DNA of 6,280 nt from Legionellaceae bacterium (GTDB taxonomy: Bacteria > Pseudomonadota > Gammaproteobacteria > Legionellales > Legionellaceae): assembly GCA_947473535.1 (NCBI GenBank), contig CANJFK010000075.1:1-6280 (forward strand), written 5' to 3'. Both the position numbers and the translations under genes were made by a program. The first letter of the stretch is position 1, and every line of letters starts with the position of its first letter. Below the pieces are notes generated by a model. The model searched no databases. It saw only the letters and a program-made list of their open reading frames with translations, and was not told the DNA's origin. Shown here in pieces: positions 1 through 6,280 of this stretch.

Positions 1-42
1 GGATCAGGTAGATCATCAAAATGCTCTATCAAACTGCATGAC

Positions 43-84
43 ATCAAATACACCTTTATTTTGTAAAATAAAGGTGTATTTGAT
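43..84. terminator. Perfect 20-bp inverted repeat, probable terminator of the minus-strand unit
   Basis: Bases 43-62 pair without mismatch with 65-84 around a two-base centre (GT at 63-64); with a realistic four-base loop the stem is 19 bp. The core is CACCTTTA/TAAAGGTG and the outer arms are AT-rich. It begins 17 bases beyond the stop codon of the deacetylase-like gene. By symmetry either strand gives a short T-rich tail (ATTTGAT) if only the inner 13 bp are taken as the stem, but there is no classical run of T after the full stem. A bidirectional intrinsic terminator is the simplest reading. A palindromic repeat element, or an mRNA 3'-end stabiliser, are alternatives. Confidence 0.6.
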
Positions 85-100
85 CATAAATGGCTGTTAA

Positions 101-970
101 TTAAAAGATTTTGGTGATCTTTCCCTGCCATGCGTCGGCTCCCAAAGGAATTAATCCATATAATTTAATTGTTTTTACTAAGTGTTCATCCGATACCAGC
201 CCAGGAAATCTGAAAAATACGGACGGCGTTTCACCGAATTCCAGTAGGTATTGTTCGGTTAATAATAGTTCAACATCCAGATTAGTTATTGGGTCGAGTA
301 AAAAATTTTCTGAGTAGGGCTGATCTTTGTAAAAAAGATGGCTAAACGTGTGATTCGCCCATGTTATGGATAATTTAAGTTCTCTATTCATTTTTACAAG
401 CCAATTAAATTCATTGGGATGGTCAATAAGCCAGATCCCGGAAATAGCCAATGTGACAGGTGTTGGTTTTCCAGTTTTGACTGATAGATCAACTAATTGT
501 TGGAAAAACGCTTGCTCAAAGGGATTTGACGATGGGCATAAGTCAATCGTCAGTACTTGGGTAGGCGGCAAATTTTCAGTATGCGTTAGACCTTGATTTT
601 CCAACGGATAGGGCGCGGCAGTCGAACGATTTAAGATTTGATAATAGGGTGTGCTTGTGACAAGCCAATGGGTTGAGTAGCCTGGTTTGTCTTTTTCTGC
701 TTGGCCTCGTGGTAAAAAATCATGGATCGCAGCTACATTGGTTTGTAAATTCGCGGGATTGACGACAAGAAATGAGGGAATCGTATTCATTTTAAAAACA
801 CGAATGGCTATCATTAAACGCCCGTCTTTCTGGTATACGGGTAAAAATATACGTTGATAATGATCGACTTGATTCATTGCGAACATGTTTGTAGAACAAA
901 GAATCGCTAGAAAGACAAAGCAAATAGCTCGTTGTTTTAGTAAAGGAAACAGAATGGTTTTCATTTTCAT
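101..970 (-). CDS. Secreted NodB-fold polysaccharide deacetylase-like protein, C-terminally short
   Basis: The product (289 aa) starts with a signal peptide: basic MKMK start, hydrophobic run about residues 16-25, likely cleavage after Ala31. A periplasmic or surface location is therefore expected. Residues about 32-135 match no domain I recognise. The NodB core follows: motif 1 TIDLCP (141-146), motif 2 HTFSH (207-211), motif 3 RFPG (254-257) and a motif-4-like DAW (279-281). NodB enzymes remove N- or O-acetyl groups from polysaccharides using an Asp-His-His metal site. Here the usual TFDD is T-I-D143-L144, so the catalytic-base Asp is kept but the metal-ligand Asp is Leu. Translation stops eight residues after DAW, so the closing motif (LLxH type) is missing. 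The substrate cannot be told, and catalysis is doubtful. The start is supported by AGGA at 978-981, seven bases upstream. The gene lies 3 bases behind the M48 protease gene and is probably co-transcribed with it. Confidence 0.75.
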   Translation of the reverse strand: MKMKTILFPLLKQRAICFVFLAILCSTNMFAMNQVDHYQRIFLPVYQKDGRLMIAIRVFKMNTIPSFLVVNPANLQTNVAAIHDFLPRGQAEKDKPGYSTHWLVTSTPYYQILNRSTAAPYPLENQGLTHTENLPPTQVLTIDLCPSSNPFEQAFFQQLVDLSVKTGKPTPVTLAISGIWLIDHPNEFNWLVKMNRELKLSITWANHTFSHLFYKDQPYSENFLLDPITNLDVELLLTEQYLLEFGETPSVFFRFPGLVSDEHLVKTIKLYGLIPLGADAWQGKITKIF

Positions 971-973
971 AAT

Positions 974-2392
974 TTAATCCTGTTCAAATGATGACTTAAT
1001 GTCGTCGATCGTAGCGTCAATCCTAGCTTGTAATAAGTGATCTTTTACAGCAAGTGTTTTAGCCTGTTTTAATTGGTTGAGCGCAGTCCGCCGATCACCT
1101 TGAAGTAAGTAGCAATGAGCTAGCGTAAAATAGGCGTAGTCTTTGCGGTGGCTTTCGGCTTGTGCCCGAGCTAACTGTTGGCACATTGGTAGATCATTTT
1201 GGAAGAGTCGGCTGCCCTTTAGCAAGACACTTGCGGCTTGCTCTGGTTTGTATACGGCCATCAATCCTTGTGCGTACTCTAAAATGGTTGCGTAATTACC
1301 CGGGTGATTTGCTGCCAATTCTTTTAATCGATTGATGGCAGTGGCATAGCGATGGTTTCCAATTTCTGCTTGTGCCATGGCAATCACAAAAAATAAGTTG
1401 TTATCATCTTGGCGCAATAATGGTTCCAATCGATTTTCTGCTTGTTGATACTGATTGATATTCAATAATGCTAATACATAGCCATACTGACAAATATAAT
1501 TATTATTGTTGTTAGGACATTGTTGTTGGTAATACTCAATCAATTGCTTACTATCCGTGGCAACCGTTGTACGAATTAACTCTTTAAATAACCGATACTC
1601 TAAATTATCAGGATAGTTCTTTTTTTCAAGATGTAAACTTCGGTTTTCAGCTTCAGCAATGCGATCCTCATCCATTGGGTGAGTACGTAAAATAGCTGGT
1701 ATATTATCGGTGTAATAATAACGGGAATTTTGCTGCATTTTTTTGAAAAAGCTAGCCATGCCTCTTGGATCAAGTCCTGATTTAATGAGCATATCAATAC
1801 CGATCCTGTCGGCTTCCTTTTCATTTGATCGAACAAAATTGACACTATCTTGGCTAAAACCACTCATGGAGCCCATGAGTGCGCCGGTACCTATTGCTGG
1901 ATTTAGAACACCTAACGCAATCGAGGCAAGCATGCTGGCAAGCATAGGGATGCGCATTTGCTTTTGATGCTCAATCATCCGGTAAAGATGATGCTGACGC
2001 ACGTGGGACATTTCATGCGCCATAACAGCGGCGAGTTCACTCTCATTTTCTGTGGCAAGAATAAGTTGCGAATTAACGCCGATATATCCTCCAGGCCCTG
2101 CAAATGCATTTATTTCATTGGAGTTAACGATGAAAAAATAAGGTTGTACAAGTTCGCCATGTTGCGCTAATTGTTTTGCCAAATGGTTGATATATTGGCT
2201 GGCTAATGGATTACGGATGACACTGTCGGATAGGTTTATTTGTTGAATAAATTCTTTCTCTAATTGTTCTAGCTCGTCATTAGAATAGGGTGAAAAAGCC
2301 CATGAGATAATGGGTAATGTCAACAGAAACAATGGCACGAAGCATCGTTGCCAATTGAAATTTAACCAAATATATCGGCATAACAAGGTCAT
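974..2392 (-). CDS. bepA: BepA-like periplasmic M48 zinc metalloprotease with TPR region
   Basis: The product (472 aa) has a signal peptide with likely cleavage after Ala32 (SWA/F), an M48 peptidase domain and a helical TPR-type tail (about 255-472). Zinc residues seen are HEMSH (H126, E127, H130), E191 in NEKEAD, and H238 in LRTHP, matching the fourth-ligand 'His switch' of E. coli BepA. A hydrophobic Ala/Gly/Met-rich stretch (148-179) corresponds to the loop that lies over the active site in that family. Length is close to E. coli BepA (487 aa). BepA assists or degrades LptD and other stalled outer-membrane proteins; the same role is inferred here. A TTG start at 2404 would add four residues, but the ATG at 2392 has GAG seven bases upstream while the TTG has no ribosome site. 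Oddities are a five-Asn run (294-298) flanked by Cys292 and Cys301, which could form a disulfide. The general family is clear; orthology to BepA rather than another M48-TPR paralogue is less certain. Confidence 0.88.
   Translation of the reverse strand: MTLLCRYIWLNFNWQRCFVPLFLLTLPIISWAFSPYSNDELEQLEKEFIQQINLSDSVIRNPLASQYINHLAKQLAQHGELVQPYFFIVNSNEINAFAGPGGYIGVNSQLILATENESELAAVMAHEMSHVRQHHLYRMIEHQKQMRIPMLASMLASIALGVLNPAIGTGALMGSMSGFSQDSVNFVRSNEKEADRIGIDMLIKSGLDPRGMASFFKKMQQNSRYYYTDNIPAILRTHPMDEDRIAEAENRSLHLEKKNYPDNLEYRLFKELIRTTVATDSKQLIEYYQQQCPNNNNNYICQYGYVLALLNINQYQQAENRLEPLLRQDDNNLFFVIAMAQAEIGNHRYATAINRLKELAANHPGNYATILEYAQGLMAVYKPEQAASVLLKGSRLFQNDLPMCQQLARAQAESHRKDYAYFTLAHCYLLQGDRRTALNQLKQAKTLAVKDHLLQARIDATIDDIKSSFEQD
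1499..1513 (-). repeat. AAC/AAT trinucleotide run encoding five Asn in the protease
   Basis: On the coding strand the codons are AAC AAC AAT AAT AAT, giving Asn294-298 between Cys292 and Cys301, within the TPR region. It is a short in-frame microsatellite, so length changes would add or remove Asn residues without a frameshift. It probably encodes a flexible inter-helix loop. Confidence 0.6.
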
Positions 2393-2457
2393 TGGGCTAC
2401 TCAAAAATTGAATAATTTGTTATCATGCGCGCATCATTTTAAATGTATGGTTCGACT
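2393..2457. promoter_or_regulatory. Divergent promoter region between the protease gene and ribD
   Basis: These 65 bases must hold the promoters of both units unless those lie inside the coding ends. For ribD, TATCAT (2421-2426) is a five-of-six match to a -10 box, but no good -35 lies 16-18 bases before it. TTGAAT (2408-2413) with CATCAT (2432-2437), 18 bases apart, is an alternative that would place the transcript start almost at the ribD start. A perfect palindrome ATGCGCGCAT sits at 2425-2434. The interval is far shorter than an FMN riboswitch (about 140 bases), and no such element can fit. The promoter calls are weak; the location is the reliable part. Confidence 0.35.
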
Positions 2458-3513
2458 ATGCACGAACAGTTTCTGCTTGCCGCATTGGATCAGGCTTGGC
2501 TTGGGCGCGGTATTTGCGCGCCAAATCCTAGCGTGGGTGCCGTTGCAGTTCAAAACGATATGATTATAGCACAAGCCTGGCATCGTGGTGCAGGTACGCC
2601 TCATGCCGAGCAATTATTGGTAACACAGTTCCCTAAAAATCTGCCTGACGTTACCGTGTATGTTACGCTAGAGCCATGCAATCACTGGGGTAAAACACCG
2701 CCCTGTGTGGAGGTTCTTATACAACATGGTATTCAACGGGTAGTCTATGCTTATGCAGACCCACACCCTGTTGTGGCTGGAAAAAATACACCGGCTTTGT
2801 TAAGGGCACAGGGACTTGAGGTTGTGAATCATCCATTGCCTGCGATCACTCGTTTTTACCAAAGTTACCGTCACTGGTGTTTAACGAATAAGCCGTGGGT
2901 CAGCGTTAAAATAGCGCAAACATTTGACGGTAAGTGTGCTGGGAATAACAATGAACGTGTTTATCTATCGAATGCGTCATGTGCTGAATTTACTCACCAA
3001 CAGCGTATGCATAGTGATATCATTCTCACGACAGCTCGTACGGTAAATCAAGATGACCCGCTGTTAAATAGTAGGTTACCTGGTATGATCGCTGCCAAAC
3101 CAGTGGCTATAATTGATGCTCGTTTAACACTTAATCCACGTGCGAAGGTACTGACTACAGCAACGCATTGTCACATTTATCATGATGCTCATGTTCCCGC
3201 GGTTCAACAACCGAATTGTACTTTTTATGACGTCGATGCGGCGGCAGGACAACTGGATTTAAATGCAATAATATCCCATTTAGGGCGTCTGGGTTATCAT
3301 GATGTGTGGGTAGAGGCTGGTGGCGGATTGTTTAGTGCGTTGCATCATGCCCAATTGGTGAACAGAACCTACATTTATGTTGTGCCGAGTATTTTAGGTG
3401 ATGCCGCAACCCCTGTTTATCGAGGGATAAACCCGTTTGAAAAGGCGCATTCAATCGCATGGCTTGCGATGGACGACAATATGATGGCTATTCTAGATTG
3501 GCAGGATAATTAA
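2458..3513 (+). CDS. ribD: Bifunctional riboflavin biosynthesis deaminase/reductase RibD
   Basis: The product (351 aa) deaminates the pyrimidine released by GTP cyclohydrolase II, then reduces its ribose side chain with NADPH, in the cytosol. The N-terminal deaminase has PNPSVG, the zinc/catalytic HAE (H49, E51) and PCNHWGKTPPC (C74, K79, C83). The reductase (from about 141) has VSVKIAQTFDGK with K151, a DDP turn (199-201) and EAGGG (286-290). Starting at 2458, residues H49, E51, C74, K79, C83 and K151 fall on the same numbers as in B. subtilis RibG. This favours that start over the in-frame ATG at 2443, which adds MYGST and has no ribosome site. A weak GG at 2449-2450 precedes 2458. The reductase is drifted: the usual WIT is YLS, EGG is EAGG, and DPNP in the deaminase is DPHP. 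Catalytic residues are intact, so it is probably active. It opens the operon and overlaps ribE by one base (TAATG). Confidence 0.95.
   Translation: MHEQFLLAALDQAWLGRGICAPNPSVGAVAVQNDMIIAQAWHRGAGTPHAEQLLVTQFPKNLPDVTVYVTLEPCNHWGKTPPCVEVLIQHGIQRVVYAYADPHPVVAGKNTPALLRAQGLEVVNHPLPAITRFYQSYRHWCLTNKPWVSVKIAQTFDGKCAGNNNERVYLSNASCAEFTHQQRMHSDIILTTARTVNQDDPLLNSRLPGMIAAKPVAIIDARLTLNPRAKVLTTATHCHIYHDAHVPAVQQPNCTFYDVDAAAGQLDLNAIISHLGRLGYHDVWVEAGGGLFSALHHAQLVNRTYIYVVPSILGDAATPVYRGINPFEKAHSIAWLAMDDNMMAILDWQDN
3503..3506 (+). promoter_or_regulatory. ribE ribosome binding site inside the ribD end
   Basis: AGGA lies six bases before the ribE ATG and within the last codons of ribD, whose stop TAA shares its final A with that ATG. 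The arrangement suits termination-reinitiation coupling, which would keep RibD and RibE output in step. Confidence 0.65.
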
Positions 3514-4100
3514 TGTTTACTGGTTTAATTGAGCAGCAAGGCGAGGTCCTCGCTAATCGTGAGGGTGAGGTCGCTAATCGGTTGTTGATTCATGCCGATT
3601 TTAAACAGTTAACGGCCGGGGAAAGTATTGCGGTGAACGGCGTCTGTTTAACGTTATTGCCGGAACATGAACAGGGATTAGCGTTTGATGTGTCACCTGA
3701 AACATTACAATTAACGAATCTTGCTCAGCTTCGTCCCGGTGATAGTGTGAATCTTGAACGTGCGATGCTTGCGACAACGCGTTTTGGTGGGCACTACGTG
3801 AGTGGTCACGTTGATACGACTGCGCGCGTTCAAGCGGTGTCTGTTGTGGATGAGTATATTGAAATGATGATTGGTGATTTCCCGGCGATGGCTAACCAAT
3901 ACCTTCTTCCCAAAGGTAGTATTACGCTTCAGGGCGTAAGTTTGACCATTAATGAAGTACAGGATGAATCCATAAAGGTGATGCTGGTACCTCATACCCT
4001 GGCTAATACAATGTTAGGGACATGTTGTGTGGGCGATCGTTTGAATGTTGAGTTTGATTATATAACTCGTATAGTGGCGCATCAATTAAGGTTAAAATAA
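3513..4100 (+). CDS. ribE: Riboflavin synthase alpha chain
   Basis: The product (195 aa) dismutates two molecules of 6,7-dimethyl-8-ribityllumazine to riboflavin plus the pyrimidine substrate of RibH. It begins with the family hallmark MFTGLIE and holds two lumazine-binding barrels. The first has [12 protein letters not shown] (37-48) and the linking [10 protein letters not shown] (92-101). The second has [14 protein letters not shown] (134-147) and [10 protein letters not shown] (159-168). It is slightly shorter than the usual 200-220 aa, with the C-terminal helix trimmed after about residue 190, but both halves are complete. This enzyme is called RibE in most bacteria and RibC in older E. 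coli usage. Residues 10-23 contain a small internal repeat (GEV..ANR twice) in a variable surface region. It sits between ribD (one-base overlap) and ribBA (two-base gap). Confidence 0.96.
   Translation: MFTGLIEQQGEVLANREGEVANRLLIHADFKQLTAGESIAVNGVCLTLLPEHEQGLAFDVSPETLQLTNLAQLRPGDSVNLERAMLATTRFGGHYVSGHVDTTARVQAVSVVDEYIEMMIGDFPAMANQYLLPKGSITLQGVSLTINEVQDESIKVMLVPHTLANTMLGTCCVGDRLNVEFDYITRIVAHQLRLK
3543..3580 (+). repeat. Short imperfect direct repeat in ribE
   Basis: GAGGTCGCTAATCG at 3567-3580 recurs at 3543-3559 as the same 14 bases with three inserted. The copies are 24 bases apart and in frame, encoding EVLANR and then EVANR. It looks like a small in-frame duplication followed by a codon loss, in the poorly conserved loop after the first strand of riboflavin synthase, where insertions should be tolerated. 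Confidence 0.55.
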
Positions 4101-4102
4101 AT

Positions 4103-5347
4103 ATGAGACATCTTTTTGCTCCGATTGAGCAGGCAATTGCTGAGATCCAAGCGGGTCGTATGGTGATACTAGTTGATGATGAATCCCGTGAAAACGAAGG
4201 TGACCTCGTGATTGCGGCAGAACATGCGACTGCTGAAACGATTAATTTCATGTCGAGATTTGGGCGGGGGTTGATTTGTTTACCGATGATTGGTGAATTG
4301 ATCGATAAGTTGAATTTACCGATGATGACGAGTTGTAACCGTTCTCCTTATGGTACTGCATTTACAGTGTCGATTGAAGCCGCGAAGGGTGTCTCAACGG
4401 GTATTTCGGCACAAGATAGAGCACACACGATCCAAGTGGCTATCGATCCTGCGAGTGGGCCCACTGATATTGTTTCACCAGGCCATATGTTTCCTTTGCG
4501 TGCATGCCCGGGCGGTGTTCTTGAGCGAACTGGGCAGACTGAGGGAAGTGTAGACCTGATGAAGCTTGCAGGTCTCTTGCCTGCCGCGGTAATTTGTGAA
4601 ATAACAAATGACGATGGTACGATGAGTCGTCGTGATCAACTCGCCGTATTTTCACGTGAGCACGGTATATCCATTATAACCATCAACGATTTAATTGAAT
4701 ATCGCATTCGCCATGAGACGCTGGTTGAGCCGATAGCCACGACTCGTATTCCGTTGCACCGCCACGGTGATTTTTCCATGACGTTGTTCTCCAATCAGAT
4801 TGATAAAGCCGAGCATTTTGTTTTGGTTAAACCCCCCTTGGTTAGCAATCAAGTGCCATTGGTACGCGTGCACTCAGAATGTATTACGGGTGATGTGTTC
4901 GGGTCTTGTAAGTGTGATTGTGGCTTGCAATTAGAAAAGTCGTTGGAATTAATTGCCGCCGAAGGGGGGGTGTTTATTTATTTGCGCCAAGAAGGGCGAG
5001 GTATTGGCCTTGCAAATAAATTAAAAGCATATTCTTTGCAAGAACAGGGTTATGATACAGTGGAGGCGAACCTGCAACTCGGTTTACCTGTCGATAATCG
5101 AAGTTATGCCATTGCCTTTCAAATATTAAAACATTTGGGTATTGATGTCGTCCGGTTGTTAACGAATAACCCACACAAAATTGCGGCAATAGTGCAATAT
5201 GGTATAACAATCAGTGAGCGTGTGCCTTTATTGATACAGCCAACGCAAGAAAATAGCGTTTATTTAAAAACAAAACAAAACAAACTGGGCCACTTTTTGG
5301 CCATGCCCGCCGGGAATAAAGAGACAGGTGGTTCATTTGGAGAGTAG
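4103..5347 (+). CDS. ribBA: RibBA fusion: DHBP synthase plus GTP cyclohydrolase II
   Basis: The product (414 aa) joins two cytosolic first-step enzymes. Residues 1 to about 203 are DHBP synthase (ribulose 5-phosphate to dihydroxybutanone phosphate and formate), with [10 protein letters not shown] (25-34, metal ligand E30), [10 protein letters not shown] (125-134), E166 and C59. From about 210 it is GTP cyclohydrolase II. Zinc cysteines are C260, C271 and C273, with RQEGRGIG (295-302), D331 and R333 matching E. coli RibA D126 and R128, and TNNPxK with T354 and K359. All catalytic positions of the second half are kept. In the first half the consensus RxGHTE reads RTGQTE, so Q145 replaces the second metal ligand. 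E30 to Q145 is 115 residues, the same as E38 to H153 in E. coli RibB. RibB activity is therefore uncertain, unless Gln serves as ligand in this lineage. AAGG at 4088-4091, inside ribE, is a distant ribosome site. Two-base gaps join it to ribE and ribH. Confidence 0.95.
   Translation: MRHLFAPIEQAIAEIQAGRMVILVDDESRENEGDLVIAAEHATAETINFMSRFGRGLICLPMIGELIDKLNLPMMTSCNRSPYGTAFTVSIEAAKGVSTGISAQDRAHTIQVAIDPASGPTDIVSPGHMFPLRACPGGVLERTGQTEGSVDLMKLAGLLPAAVICEITNDDGTMSRRDQLAVFSREHGISIITINDLIEYRIRHETLVEPIATTRIPLHRHGDFSMTLFSNQIDKAEHFVLVKPPLVSNQVPLVRVHSECITGDVFGSCKCDCGLQLEKSLELIAAEGGVFIYLRQEGRGIGLANKLKAYSLQEQGYDTVEANLQLGLPVDNRSYAIAFQILKHLGIDVVRLLTNNPHKIAAIVQYGITISERVPLLIQPTQENSVYLKTKQNKLGHFLAMPAGNKETGGSFGE
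5339..5342 (+). promoter_or_regulatory. Strong ribH ribosome binding site that sets its start
   Basis: GGAG lies seven bases before the ATG at 5350 and ten before the second, adjacent ATG at 5353, so the first of the two Met codons is favoured. It is one of the best ribosome sites in the operon and overlaps the last codons of ribBA. RibH assembles as a large multimer, so higher translation of this gene would make sense (inference). Confidence 0.6.
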
Positions 5348-5349
5348 GT

Positions 5350-6280
<931 letters not shown>

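Noticed and set aside
21..25. Lipobox in the deacetylase-like signal peptide (LAILC, protein residues 21-25)
   Set aside because: The residue before Cys is Leu rather than Gly, Ala or Ser, so lipoprotein processing is unlikely; ordinary cleavage after Ala31 fits better. Coordinates given here are protein residues.
111..596. Plus-strand open frames at 111-317 and 366-596
   Set aside because: They lie antisense within the NodB-like gene, whose motifs and ribosome site show it is the real frame; neither has a recognisable domain or its own ribosome site.
1600..2170. Open frames at 1600-1863 (minus), 1743-1967 and 1958-2170 (plus)
   Set aside because: All overlap the M48 protease domain with its zinc motif in another frame and show no protein features of their own.
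2402..2404. TTG as start codon of the M48 protease
   Set aside because: It has no ribosome site upstream; the ATG at 2390-2392 has GAG at good spacing and still gives a complete signal peptide.
2443..2457. ATG at 2443 as the ribD start
   Set aside because: It has no ribosome site, and starting at 2458 makes the catalytic residue numbering coincide with B. subtilis RibG.
3711..4251. Minus-strand frames at 3711-3995 and 4003-4251
   Set aside because: Antisense shadows of ribE and ribBA, without ribosome sites or recognisable motifs.
4350..5210. Other frames at 4350-4553, 4440-4655, 4691-4873 and 4974-5210
   Set aside because: All fall inside the well-supported ribBA reading frame and lack any independent support.

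Overview
The window carries ordinary chromosomal DNA of a gammaproteobacterium. It is moderately AT-rich, and several proteins (the RibD reductase half, RibBA and CTP synthase) read like those of the Legionella/Coxiella/Rickettsiella side of the class. That placement comes from recognising protein sequence by eye and is not a computed phylogeny. Nearly every base is coding. There are no tRNA or rRNA genes, CRISPR arrays, insertion sequences or prophage genes.

Left half (minus strand, 101-2392): a two-gene envelope unit. A BepA-like periplasmic M48 zinc metalloprotease with a TPR-type tail is followed after 3 bases by a secreted NodB-fold (polysaccharide deacetylase-like) protein. The second protein has an altered first motif and ends before the last NodB motif. 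A perfect 20-bp inverted repeat lies just past its stop codon and probably ends the transcript.

Centre (2393-2457): a 65-base divergent intergenic region. It is too short for an FMN riboswitch, but contains a 10-base GC-rich palindrome and a weak -10-like box.

Right half (plus strand, 2458-6280): a compact riboflavin operon, ribD-ribE-ribBA-ribH, followed 11 bases later by the 5' end of pyrG (CTP synthase), which runs off the window. RibA activity opens GTP, RibD deaminates and reduces the product, RibB activity makes the four-carbon unit from ribulose 5-phosphate, RibH joins the two branches into lumazine, and RibE dismutates lumazine to riboflavin. Only the intermediate phosphatase and the FMN/FAD kinase-synthetase are absent here. 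Spacings are -1, 2, 2 and 11 bases, so translational coupling is likely.

The point most worth checking is in RibBA. The GTP cyclohydrolase II half keeps every catalytic and zinc residue I could align. The DHBP synthase half has Gln145 exactly where the second metal-ligand His (E. coli RibB His153) should be. The truncated deacetylase-like protein with its abutting hairpin is second. I saw no convincing undescribed multi-gene system.
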